Positions 1 to 9,107 of a DNA stretch of 64,000 nt are shown piece after piece. The stretch covers positions 248,001 through 312,000 of the forward strand of contig JADWOT020001893.1 in the NCBI GenBank assembly GCA_036345935.2, in the 5' to 3' direction. Below the pieces are notes generated by a model. The model was not told where the DNA came from. It was given only the letters and a program-made list of their open reading frames with translations, and searched no databases. Made by a program: the position numbers and the translations under genes. Numbering within the stretch: the stretch's first letter is position 1; each line of letters begins with the position of its first letter. The stretch is from Taenia hydatigena. Lineage: Eukaryota > Platyhelminthes > Cestoda > Cyclophyllidea > Taeniidae.

Positions 1-492
1 GTGAAGAGTGTCGAAGGAGAAGAAGATGAGCGTGGAGTAAGTCTCCAGAAAGACAGTTGAGGCCACAAAGTCGGCAGATGTAGCGGACATTGGCATTAAG
101 ATCGCGCGTGTCTGTCGAAGCATTGACCTTTTCAACGCAGCTAATAGAGGGAGGAATGCGTCGGAGGCGTACTCGTTGAGGTGGCCGTTTGGCAAACGAA
201 TCCGAGAGATTGGGAAGAGGGGTGATGGACAACTGCAATAGTAAGGGCGGTGGGCAAGGTGGAAGTAGGTGGACTGGAGGTCGATGGCGTCGAATTTGTG
301 GAATGTTCGACGGTACACGCCCATGCGAGGTTGAGGGACGAAGACCAGATCTCTGACAGGCGGAGTAGGTAGCCATTCGTGGCGACACGAACGCGCAAAC
401 GCAAACAGCGCGCAGGTCACGTGGTTGTTTGAAGTGGATGGAGTATCGATTAAGACTGTACGTGGGAGATCTCACCGTCTTCCTTGATCCAT
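1..492 (-). CDS. Partial zinc-finger protein gene, SUZ12-like C2H2 finger
   Basis: Seen: three minus-strand pieces join in frame with GT-AG introns. A tentative first exon (476-492) encodes MDQGR plus part of a codon. Exon 2 is 173-352 and exon 3 is 140 to the window edge. Introns are 353-475 (123 bp) and 141-172 (32 bp), and both splice phases fit exactly. Exon 3 carries a C2H2-type finger, CRLCGLNC followed by LLHAHLLLLRHS. Spacing and residues (C-x2-C-x-L-N-C, L-L-x-H-L-x-L, H-S) resemble the single finger of SUZ12, a subunit of the Polycomb PRC2 histone H3K27 methyltransferase. Inferred: a short or divergent SUZ12 homologue whose C-terminal VEFS region would lie beyond the left edge. Odd: vertebrate SUZ12 has several hundred residues before its finger, here only about 85, so upstream exons may be missing or the protein may be another zinc-finger family. 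An in-frame TAA precedes the ATG by about 40 nt. Confidence 0.45.
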
Positions 493-1224
493 TACCACAG
501 CCTTAAATGGCACAGGAACGCCGGGGACGGATTACATTCAATTAACAACTTTCTCCTTAGGGTTAAGGTTTGATAAGAATGTTACTTTCACCAATTTTAT
601 GCTAGAAGTAAGCATGTCCACTCCTAAAAAAGCATTCAGAGCCAGCATCAACACCCCGCAGAGTCAATCACCCCTGAGAACGTGCTAATCTGCGTTGAGA
701 CATCCCCCGAAGGTCGGAGTGGCTTAACGTAGGGAGCCGATGCTGGTATCGTGGCCCTCGCACCTCCGCTAGGGGAACCAGATACCACCCGCACAGGGAA
801 CAGAGATGCCCGACCGCCTTACTAAAACCATCGTCCTCGGCGCAAGAGCAACTGCATCGAGGACCCGAAGCCCCAATGCGATGGTAACACGCGTGCCGCC
901 GACCCCAAAGCCGAGGATGGGAGGTGGCATCCACGGCCGGCGACCATGCAGAGCCACAGACCACCCCAACCTGAAACGCTACCGACCCCCAGATGGCCAC
1001 CTAAGGCAGGAGTGAGACCCGGAGCACGCCGCCCGGGAAAGCAAAACGATAAGCTCCCGCAGCCACCCACATTCACCAAAGGAACTCAAACAAAAATCGC
1101 GATTAGCAACAAGGTGGGAACACCAACGCACCAAGCAGACAGTATGGTGACAACGTTTTCTCTACTCAAAAACTGTACACAATGCAAAAAATTTGCGACA
1201 CGATAAAGTCCTTTCGTCCTTTCC
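493..1224. other. Spacer between helicase and zinc-finger genes, with a GC-rich hairpin-rich core
   Basis: This spacer holds the helicase 3' UTR (minus strand, no canonical AATAAA seen) and a sharply GC-richer block at about 640-1080. The block contains perfect short stems: TGGTATC at 744-750 with GATACCA at 781-787, and GTCCTCG at 833-839 with CGAGGAC at 858-864. Open frames on both strands (for example minus 668-1000) show no motif I recognise and look like by-products of GC content. A structured RNA gene, an unidentified repeat or a regulatory island are all possible. I compared it by memory with SRP, RNase P, 5S and U1 RNAs and saw no match. Confidence 0.4.
501..503 (-). promoter_or_regulatory. 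Possible 3' splice acceptor upstream of the zinc-finger ATG
   Basis: On the minus strand the sequence CCATTTAAG precedes the ATG at 492 by 9 nt. It could be an acceptor for a 5' UTR intron or for spliced-leader trans-splicing. The pyrimidine tract is weak, so this is only a candidate. Confidence 0.2.
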
Positions 1225-1386
1225 TTAACGGTCTTCCATGTAGCTGGCAATCTCCATGACGTCGGGTAGTTCACTGATGTTCACCTCAAAGCGATTCTGC
1301 ACATCGTTCAGGATATTGGCGTCATGCTCGTCCGAAATGAAGGTGATTGCCAGACCCTTGGTGCCAAAACGGCCAGCTCGTGCGAC
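1225..1386 (-). CDS. DDX39B: UAP56/DDX39B exon 6 with stop codon
   Basis: 53 codons plus TAA (1225-1227). Starts [16 protein letters not shown] after a 43 bp intron and ends SYMEDR. The family C-terminal block [12 protein letters not shown] is intact. Confidence 0.95.
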   Translation of the reverse strand, partial: VARAGRFGTKGLAITFISDEHDANILNDVQNRFEVNISELPDVMEIASYMEDR

Positions 1387-3137
1387 CTACACCGGCAAGA
1401 TGTGTTACCGAACCCAAAGGCCAACATACCCTGTGCAGATAGGTATCAGAATCCTCGGGCATATCGTAGTTGAAAACAATGTTTACGCGTTCGATGTCCA
1501 TTCCACGTCCAAAGAGATTCGTCGCCACGAGAAGACGCTTGTGGAAGTTCTTGAAAGCCTGATAACGCTCCAACCGCTCCTCCTGAGACATTGCGCGGTG
1601 CATTGCGATCGCGGGAAAGTTTTGATCGACCAGAAGCTGGGCTAATGCGATGCAACGCTGAACCGACTTGACAAAAATGATGACCTGCGAGGAACGAAAG
1701 CCGTTATCACGAAGAATCAGATGGGATTCTGAACTCAAGCTTCGGCGCTGAACGCAAGAACGAGCAGCCCGAAGTCAGTATTAGCATAGCAAGTCATCAC
1801 TCGCTCACCTGGTTGAACTGCAGCTCATCAAGCAGTTCAAAAAGCTTCCGATTCTTCTCGTTCTCCTTCACCTTGACGTAGTGTTGACGCAGCCCGTGCA
1901 AAGTCAGCTTGGAGTCGTTGTCGATAAAGATTTCCAGAGGCTAAAAGTGGAAAGAGAGATCAGGCGTTACGGCTAAGCTGAGAGCGACGCGTTCCGTGGC
2001 CGACCACCACCCGCATTAACTACGCTTCCTCGTCGTCATCGTCGTCGTTGTCACCGTGGCGGTAACGCGTTGCCATTGCAAAACGACGTTCGACAATCGG
2101 TTTAGCTGCGCCTATCATCATCATCCCACCACACGTTTGCCGGCCAAAATGCGATTGGACAACATTTTTGTCGAACTGTGGGATCGGGAGACGTCAGTAT
2201 CCGATTCACTTTTAATTCCAGGGGACCTCACTTTTTCGGGGTAGTATTTTTAATGAAGTTGTTGGTCGGTCGGTGGTCGCCGCGTTTCGCGATTTTTTTT
2301 ACCATCCACATCCCGCGCCCGTCATCACCAACGTACATCTTGCATGAAATTGCGACAGACGGGACGAATCTCTTTGCTCATGGTTGCGCTAAACATCATG
2401 ACTTGTTTGGTACGCGGCGTCATACGAAAGATGTCCTGGACGTCACGACGCATGTCTAAAGGAAATTATAAAATCAAGGACAACAAACCAAGGGTATCGA
2501 GCATCTTATCGCATTCATCGATGATAAAATGCCTAATGTGGTCCAGTCTCAACGCCTTGTTACGAATGAGGTCAAGAATACGCCCAGGAGTGCCCACCAC
2601 AATGTGTGGTGAGCACTTATTTAGCGATTCGATATCCTTTCGAAGTGGCATTCCACCGAAAAAGACCCCAACCTGAGAAGCTATGATCAGAAGTCAAGCA
2701 GCGCTTACCTTGATCTTAGGCATGTACTTAGAGAACCGCTCATACTCCTTGCTGATTTGGTAAGCCAATTCGCGAGTGTGACATAGAACGATGACTCGGG
2801 TAATACCCTCCTCATCGGGATCTAACTGTTGCAGTGTGGCAATGACGAAGACGGCAGTCTTGCCCATCCCCGACTTGGCCTGGCAGAGAACGTCCATCGA
2901 GAGAATAGCCTGAGGAATACACTCATGCTGAACCTCCGATGGGTGCTCAAAGCCGCAATCCACTATGGCTCGCAAGACCTCGGGTTTTAAAATGAAATCA
3001 CGGAAGCCGGAACTATGAACGGTGACGTAGTCACCTTTCACAGCCTTCTTGACCTGAAGGTCACCGTTCGACTTGGAATCTTGCACGGTTTCCTGATCCT
3101 CCTCGTCATAGTCCAGGAGCTCATTTTCGTCAGCCAT
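1225..3137 (-). CDS. DDX39B: Spliceosome RNA helicase UAP56 (DDX39B family), complete, six exons
   Basis: A DExD-box ATPase that in the family acts in spliceosome assembly (U2 snRNP recruitment) and, in the TREX complex, in nuclear mRNA export. Exons on the minus strand: 2709-3137, 2489-2672, 2337-2455, 1809-1940, 1430-1684, 1225-1386. All junctions are GT-AG and phases agree, giving 426 aa against about 428 in vertebrates. Visible motifs: NELLDYDEE near the N-terminus; [13 protein letters not shown] and [17 protein letters not shown] (Q-motif region); Walker A AKSGMGKT (about 87-94); TPGR; motif II DECD (195-198), the variant typical of UAP56; SAT (227-229); [26 protein letters not shown]; and motif [12 protein letters not shown] (about 372-381). 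Introns are 36, 33, 396, 124 and 43 bp. No frameshift or lost catalytic residue is seen. The start matches the family N-terminus. It lies on the same strand as, and upstream of, the zinc-finger gene. Confidence 0.97.
1430..1684 (-). CDS. DDX39B: UAP56/DDX39B exon 5
   Basis: 85 codons from [11 protein letters not shown] to DTYLHR, with a CGCAG acceptor and GTATGT donor. Carries motifs IV and V ([15 protein letters not shown]). Confidence 0.96.
1809..1940 (-). CDS. DDX39B: UAP56/DDX39B exon 4
   Basis: 44 codons from PLEIFID to ELQFNQ, with a TTTTAG acceptor and GTGAGC donor. Contains [19 protein letters not shown], the start of the second RecA-like domain. Confidence 0.95.
2337..2455 (-). CDS. 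DDX39B: UAP56/DDX39B exon 3
   Basis: Starts after a CTTTAG acceptor, across a 33 bp intron (2456-2488); the split codon restores LDMRRDVQ. Contains [15 protein letters not shown] (motif III) and ends QD before GTACGT. Confidence 0.95.
2489..2672 (-). CDS. DDX39B: UAP56/DDX39B exon 2
   Basis: Begins VGVFFGG after a CTCAG acceptor, across an intron of only 36 bp (2673-2708). Contains TPGR and DECD. Ends mid-codon on GTTTGT. Confidence 0.95.
2709..3137 (-). CDS. DDX39B: UAP56/DDX39B exon 1
   Basis: 143 codons from the ATG at 3137 to KIK, ending on a GTAAGC donor, phase 0. Holds the acidic N-terminus, Q-motif region, Walker A and CHTRELAYQ (motif Ia). Confidence 0.96.
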
Positions 3138-3148
3138 GACTACAAAGA

Positions 3149-3151
3149 CCT
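3149..3151 (-). promoter_or_regulatory. Candidate 3' splice site in the helicase 5' leader
   Basis: Minus strand TGTTCTCTTAG, cleaved 12 nt before the ATG, has a pyrimidine-rich lead-in. It fits either a 5' UTR intron or a spliced-leader acceptor, which flatworms use on many transcripts. Sequence alone does not separate the two. Confidence 0.4.
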
Positions 3152-3809
3152 AAGAGAACAGAGCAAGACGGAAAAACGAAAGTGACAAATCAAACAACAC
3201 CGCAACAACAATTCAAACAAAATTAAGAAAATTTGAAATAAACGATTTTTCCTTAGGTTAATGCTAGAAAATCAGAGATATGAGCACGAATAAAAAAAAA
3301 CATAATAGATTAGGAATAGAGGTTTGGAGGTTTAATTATTAGCTGTTTAAAACATTATTTTTACAAAAGTATACGTCGAAGTGTTCACCGAGGCATCGGA
3401 ATTTGTAGACATTCTCTGGCATTCAGGGTGCCGCAACATCTATTGCACTTCTTTTACTTGCGGTAGTTTTTATGACGGAAAGATTTGGTGCTTCGAAGTA
3501 TCCTCATTACATCTTTTAACGTAGACAAGTAACGTTCTAATACTGAAGGGGATCAGAATAGTAGCATTATTCTCTTTTGACGCAAACAATTTTTTACCAA
3601 GAAAATCTTACATCTAGAGAAACATAAGTATTAAATACTAATCAACATTTTCAATGGTAGATATGTCAGTGCGACTAACAGAATGGCACTGTAATCAAGC
3701 GCTTAGAATTCTGGTATTTCCTAAAATTAAATGCAAGTATATTTTGTTATTTTAAGCCACCATACAATTCTGAACGTCAAGAACTTACAATTAGGTTAGA
3801 CATCAGCAC
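3152..3809. other. AT-rich sequence upstream of the helicase gene
   Basis: Presumed promoter and 5' flanking DNA of the helicase gene. It contains an A8 run near 3293-3300. No open frame, repeat or RNA gene recognised. Confidence 0.5.
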
Positions 3810-3866
3810 TGTAGTACTTTGCTTGTTTGAGCTACCGAGTTTCAGTCAGGGGACAGAGGTGGCTGT

Positions 3867-4050
3867 TGTAGCGTCTCGAGGCTCCCTTAGGGCAAAAGAA
3901 GGCAAAGTGGCAGGGCAGAATACATAAATTCACCGGATAGAGGGAAATAGGCTGCTGGCATGGCCTGGAGGCCAGCCCACGCAGCTAGGGCAGTACGGCC
4001 ACCTCTGTGATTTAACCGAAACCGGCAGTTCCAACAAACAGAGTACTACA
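3867..4050 (+). repeat. 5' LTR of the TRIM-like element
   Basis: Starts TGTAGCGTCTCGAGGCTCCC, ends CAGAGTACTACA, 184 bp. Differs from the 3' LTR by scattered substitutions. Confidence 0.8.
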
Positions 4051-4575
4051 TTGTCCCTCTCCCCTTTCGAGCGTCGTCCCCGACGCGCCCCTTAGCACAC
4101 CCCCCGTGTCAGCCATCACAGCATACTCGGTGCTGCAAGAAGCACCCACGAACTAACCATGCCAGTCGCCGACATTCGACGCGATTGAGGCGATGCTTGA
4201 CACCAACGTCACTGATCCCTCTTGACAGTGCATTACAACTCGAGTTTCGTCTAGCTTGGAAACAAAATTCGGAATAAGTGGTTCCGCCAACCATCAGTAT
4301 GTCCGTAGGGAGGCGTTAGCACGCCGATCTTCTTAAACAAGTATAATAGGGGTAATCTTCGAAACGAAACCTTCCAGGTGGTTCATGGCTAGTGTCGCTT
4401 CAGTTGTTAATAGCTTTCTTGTAGAACACGGAGAAGGGGTAGATGCCGGAGGTGGACGTCGTTTCTGGCCCGTCCGTAGCACATGTACTTCTTTCGCACC
4501 GCCGCAACATACCGCAGGCGGTAGAGATCGGAATATAAACCCCACAGAGTCGAGTTTGCTTTCCGCTGCCACCAA

Positions 4576-4760
4576 TGTAGTGTCCTGAGGCTCCCTTAAG
4601 GCAAAAGAAGGCAAAGTGGCAGGGCAGAATACATATATTCACCGGACAGAGGGAAATAGACTGCTGGCATGGCCCGTAGGTCAGCCCACGCAGATAGGGC
4701 AGTACGGCCACCTCTGTGACCTTGACAGAAACCGGTAGTTCTAACAAACAAAGTACTACA
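4576..4760 (+). repeat. 3' LTR of the TRIM-like element
   Basis: Starts TGTAGTGTCCTGAGGCTCCC, ends CAAAGTACTACA, 185 bp. The preceding bases GCTTTCCGCTGCCACCAA are where a polypurine tract is expected, but they are not purine-rich, as in a decayed copy. Confidence 0.8.
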
Positions 4761-4900
4761 GTTGTATTGCTCTAGCTACGTGGGCTGGCCTCCAGGCTAT
4801 GCCTGCAGCCTATTTTCCTTTGTCCGTTGAATATATATACATATGTTCTACTCGAGCATTCTTCCTTCTTTTGCCTTCAAGAAAGCCTCAAGTCGCAACA

Positions 4901-7199
4901 GTGCCTCTGTCATTGCAGCTTTATATTGCGCTGCTGAATAAATGTTTTAATATTGTACTTTGCTTCGTTTTAACTTCTAATTCGAGTAATTTTTTGAGTG
5001 CGTGGCGTGCAAATTTTAAAAACCTTGTAATTTTTAAAATTAAGAATAATTGAGTTTTAGCTGTAGAAGCTCTTTAAAGGCACTGTCTCTTTTAAGGGCT
5101 GTAATTTTTTGTTTTACCTTATAGATTTGGCAATCTACTGCAAGATAAGTCTTGGCCGCTATTTTAAAAGGGGCTAGATTGCGCGTTATTTGGTATTCAT
5201 ATTTCATCGGATGGTACGCTGGTTTTTAGAAAAATTTTCTTGCTCTTATTAGTTTTTTGAATTTGATTACTTGAGACGTTTGTGATGCGTGCGTGGGTTT
5301 AATTCGCCAATTATTTTTATATGTATATCATGCGGTGTAAAATTTACTGAGACTAATCTGCTTGTCTGTACAATATTTTGCAGATCTTTTAATTTGCTTG
5401 ACATGCTGCTACTTTGAGTTGCTCTTGTATCTTACATCTTGTTATTGATGTTTTGCTTCAATGTTTTGCTTCAACATTCTCTGCCATGTGCTGCAAAACA
5501 TTTCCATCGCCTTCATGTTCTAAAAATGCCATTATTTTATCATTTCGGATGTTTTTTTTGTTAAAACGCTACAAGGCGGTAAATTAGGTTATCAAAACAA
5601 GTGTTGAATTCGTAATACTTGGTGCGGCTGCGATGAAGTTAAAGGTCTTTTTACTATAGCATACCTGTAAATGCTTGACATTCATTAACCGACAAGCCTT
5701 TTTGATAATTTTGCCAATGATTTAATGAAAACGCATTACTAACACTTGCTGTTGCTTAAGTCTTAAAACGTTGTCTGATTGTTTCTCTAGCCTTTGACAA
5801 CCCGACCTATCTAGCTTTTATTTCGCGACAAATCTATGCGCTGATGAATATTTAGAAGCAATTTTCAATTTTAATGAATGCTTTAATGCTGAAAAATATG
5901 TTGATATTATTTTGCGCCTTTTATGTCAAGGAGTTTTGTTAGCGTGTCCCTCTCCCTTTTTGCAACTCAAGCTCACTCGGGCTACTACTAGTAGAAATTT
6001 TGAACAAAACTTATTTTTATTTTCAAATCTGTTAGGCCCTTTTCCATATTGATAATGTTTTTTCGTAAAAAAGGAGGCAGAAGAACCTAGAGTCAACTTG
6101 TAACATTAAACTTGGTATTTGATTACGCCACAGCTACTGGTGCGCTGTTCCCTGCGGTTTTGAAGGAAGAGAAAATCCTTCTTTCTTCCTCACCATCACT
6201 GCCTACTGGACCGTGGAATTTTTTTCTCATCCATCGCTTTTGATTTGCGTTGTAAGTTTTGGAAAGGTAAACACACTGTTGATGGGCTTAGGGTTGGTCC
6301 ATTCCTCTTCGATTACTTTGTATTGGATGTAGGCACATCCATCCACATTTTGCTCATGGTATTAAAAATATGGGATGTGTAGGTGCTATAATGGCTATGT
6401 ACTCTCCTGAAGCAAACTCTTTTATCGGCGTCTGTCACGTCTACTTGGTACCTTACTAAAGTTGAAATTAGGTTCTCAACTCATGCCTATTAAGTTATGA
6501 AGAACTTTGTCTTAAATCGGAAACGAAAACTTTTATTATAGCTAAACTGAACTGATCCTTGAATATAGGTAGTTGTTGTTTATTTTACGAAACTAATATG
6601 TCTCACCTATGTTTTTAAGGCGAAAATTTGGTTTATCACACTTATTTGCCTACGGAGCAATTTCGAGGGGAAGTTCCATGTTTTACCTAGAATTTTTTGA
6701 TTGATACACCAGGGAATGAAAGGAAAGCGATTTCACTCCTGAAATTTATAACAAATACTGCCATGGGCAGACTAATTTCTGACCAATTTACAAATGTCTG
6801 CATCTAGTTTAATATTTGAAGCTAGAAGACTTAGTCTGGCCTCGTTTGTTAAGCTAATTTTCATCTCATTTCTATTTTCTCATCTGTGTTTTTGACCAAC
6901 ATCTAAATTGAAATCTAGAGCTGCCATAAAGTATTTCCTGAAAGCACAATTTTTTACTTTTAAACAGGAAATCAGCCTTTTTCCTTAACTCAATTCAAAG
7001 CTTTCCAAAGCTGTACCCGCAGCTCAGCCTGCTTTGGTTCAAACTCTGAATTCTCAGAAGCAAACACCTCTTTTGCTCGGTTTTCCTGGTTTTGTTAGCC
7101 ATTTATCTGGTTTTAAAACTACATAATTATTGCAAGAATTAGATTGCTAAAAACATGTTTATTTTTATGTGCTTGCCACCAATTTATTAACCACTGACA
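4901..7199. other. AT-rich intergenic sequence
   Basis: No coding region, RNA gene or mobile element recognised. There is a small tandem duplication of ATGTTTTGCTTCA around 5449-5475, and T-rich stretches throughout. Confidence 0.5.
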
Positions 7200-7755
7200 T
7201 TAGACTTCAGGTTTGCAATGGGCTATTGGAACAGTGATGCGGGCAATAATGCAGGGTCTCTCCTTCTCGAAATGAATGTGATTTTTTACAAATACGTCAT
7301 TGGGTTTTCTCGGCAGTTTATTTAACTTTAAGTGGTAATTTTCCTCGCTTAATAACTTTGATTCGTCTTCCACTTTTTTTTCAAGTTCAAGATAATCTAC
7401 GGATACGAAATTATCAGCCCTCTTAGTAAACATTAAACAATTCCTCTGTTGGAGTACTAATTTCACGGTAGTAGACAATGTCTAACGAGCGCATACCAAT
7501 GAAGTGTCAAGCTTGAAAGCTTACGCGAGACCGACCATCCTCTGTCTCGTAGATCTGAATTGTGTGCTACCAGAATGTAAGAGCTTTCAAGCACGAGGTA
7601 TCCAAAATGACGGCGTAAAAATGATAAACTCGACTGTTCATTAGCATATAAGTGAAGTACTTTATGCCGTCGGCCGTATACTTTTTACAATTTGGCCCTT
7701 CAATCATCACCATGGAGGAAAGATGGTTGCGAAAGTGATACATGAACTGCGCCAA
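7200..7755 (-). other. Unidentified minus-strand open frames with a hairpin between them
   Basis: Two consecutive minus-strand frames, 7567-7755 (62 codons) and 7200-7478 (92 codons), stand out from the AT-rich background in amino-acid composition. The second contains VDYLELEKKVEDESKLLSEE and a basic stretch KLNKLPRKPNDVFVKNH. They are separated by stop codons and by an inverted repeat (GCTTGAAAGCTTA at 7511-7523 against TAAGAGCTTTCAAGC at 7578-7592). No family is recognised. They may be remnants of a gene or transposon, or chance frames. Confidence 0.2.
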
Positions 7756-8983
7756 GGGCTAAGGCAACGAACTTTGTTATGCGCTAGAGATTGTAAGCAT
7801 GAGCTGCCCCTGAAGCGCAAACTCATCATCGTGGTCATGTGTGTTTGGTATGGTGGCAGGATTATCTCTTGCGAACTCTTCTCTAATCGGATTAGAAGTT
7901 TGAAAATGATCGTTTTACTGTGATGGCTTTACAACACTCCGGAAGTTCCACCTGCTGGTAAGACAACCGCGAGTAAATTAAGGTAGAACCCCAGAACCGA
8001 TTTGCTAGGGTGTAGGGGTGGTACTTGATATTATTCTAGAAAGACTGAATGTGAGTTTGTTATTTGTCATATGACCGGTAAAGTGCGTACCACGTGAGTG
8101 TCTGTGCCTTTGGCACCTACGCTCTTCTATGAACAAAGAAAACTTCATTCGCCAAGATCCAACATGAATTTGTCTGAGTTTCGACTCGCCGTACACCGAA
8201 GCAAAACGCATACCAGAGGCGTGCTAAGGCGGATAAAGAAACAGCCTGTTAGACTTTGGAATTTCTTTTTGAATGTCCTACAATTCAGTGGGATGGTAGC
8301 GAAGAGTTTGGCAGAGGTGACCTTTCATTCAATTGAACTTAGCTGCCTGAAACCAGTAAAAGGCGAACTTGCAGTGCCATTATTCGCTGTCACTTAATAG
8401 CTCTCGTAATGCGAAACCTGGGAATGAAATAGGATTTTGAGTGGGATTAGCACAAGTGTGCGAGTACGATCTGCCCTCTCCTTTAAAGTTTTGACAAAAT
8501 AATAAATGCATCAGCTAGAAAGCGTAACGGCTTTAAGGTGCAGAAGTGTTTCTTTATGCTAAAATGTGCAAAAGCCAAGTTGGTATTTTACCGATGCTTG
8601 AAACAAAGCCGAGTTCTTTGCAGGCATATAAGATTTTGTGATCTATATTGTTGAAATTACAGATAAGGTGAAAAGTTGCTTGTGTATTCATCAAGAGGTG
8701 GGACTTTTCCACTTGTTCAATCCTCTGAGTAAGTATCTAGGGTTCTGTCTGTACGCTTTGCGAATAGCTTTACTTGCCAATGCTGTTTAATTAAGTTTTT
8801 CCTTGCCGAAAATTACTGCTCTTATCGCAAATATTTCAGAAGGAAAGGTGCCATGGGAATAGCTTGCCTCGTGACATTACTGAGCCTTTTACCGTCTCTT
8901 GGTTTCGCCGTAGACTGGCGCTCCCATTCACTTAATCCTGCACCTTCCCTCTCCTCCTCTTTCGCCGAATGCCGACACACCCT
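7756..8983. other. Intergenic sequence, nothing recognised
   Basis: Open frames here (for example plus 8098-8397) show no motif, lack convincing splice context and are probably chance. Confidence 0.4.
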
Positions 8984-9107
8984 CAGTCTTCTTCACACCC
9001 TACCACCTCCACATCGTCCTCTTCAGCACAAATTGGCGCGTTGGCACATAATCGTGGGTCGTCAGAGGTGCGATTTTACTCGAGCCAACTTCTCGATAAC
9101 GTTCAAG
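8984..9107 (+). other. Weak candidate coding exon of an unknown gene
   Basis: A pyrimidine-rich run leads to ACACCCTCAG, followed by an open frame reading SSAQIGALAHNRG and then FYSSQLLDNVQEW, then GTGAATGT as a possible donor. Composition is more protein-like than the flanks. An overlapping frame at 8853-9116 has a hydrophobic start (MGIACLVTLLSLLPSLGFA) like a signal peptide, in a different phase. No partner exons were identified, so this stays a hypothesis. Confidence 0.2.

Larger units (their letters stand above)
3867..4760 (+). mobile_element. TRIM-like LTR element (non-autonomous), 894 bp
   Basis: Two direct repeats of about 184 bp (3867-4050 and 4576-4760), both starting TGTAG and ending GTACTACA, enclose a 525 bp internal region. 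The TG...CA ends, the short LTRs and an interior with no reverse transcriptase, integrase or gag frame fit a terminal-repeat retrotransposon in miniature. The flanking 5-mers GCTGT (3862-3866) and GTTGT (4761-4765) look like a target-site duplication with one substitution. It would need proteins supplied by an autonomous LTR element. The internal segment shows only short frames in all directions. Taeniid Ta-TRIM is the obvious comparison, made here from organisation and not from an alignment. Confidence 0.8.
3810..4900 (-). repeat. Older inverted solo LTR, split by a younger TRIM insertion (pieces 3810-3866 and 4766-4900)
   Basis: The reverse complement of 3810-3866 matches the last ~55 bp of the LTR at 4576-4760 (ending GTACTACA). 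The reverse complement of 4766-4900 matches the rest of the same LTR, including GGCAAAAGAAGG and AATAGGCTGC. Joined across the insert, the pieces form one LTR reading from CA to TG on the minus strand. The join falls at GGC(T)GT followed by ATTGCTCTAGCTACGTGGGC, matching the uninterrupted order in the younger LTRs. It is clearly more diverged than the two younger LTRs are from each other. I found no internal region or clear target duplication, so solo LTR is the simplest call. Confidence 0.75.

Noticed and set aside
668..1000. 110-codon minus-strand open frame in the GC-rich block
   Set aside because: Several overlapping frames are open on both strands, as expected from base composition, and none contains a recognisable motif.
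3810..4050. A MITE with about 52 bp terminal inverted repeats
   Set aside because: The apparent inverted repeat is better explained as the end of an opposite-oriented LTR next to the 5' LTR of the nested element, because the missing remainder of that LTR lies at 4766-4900.
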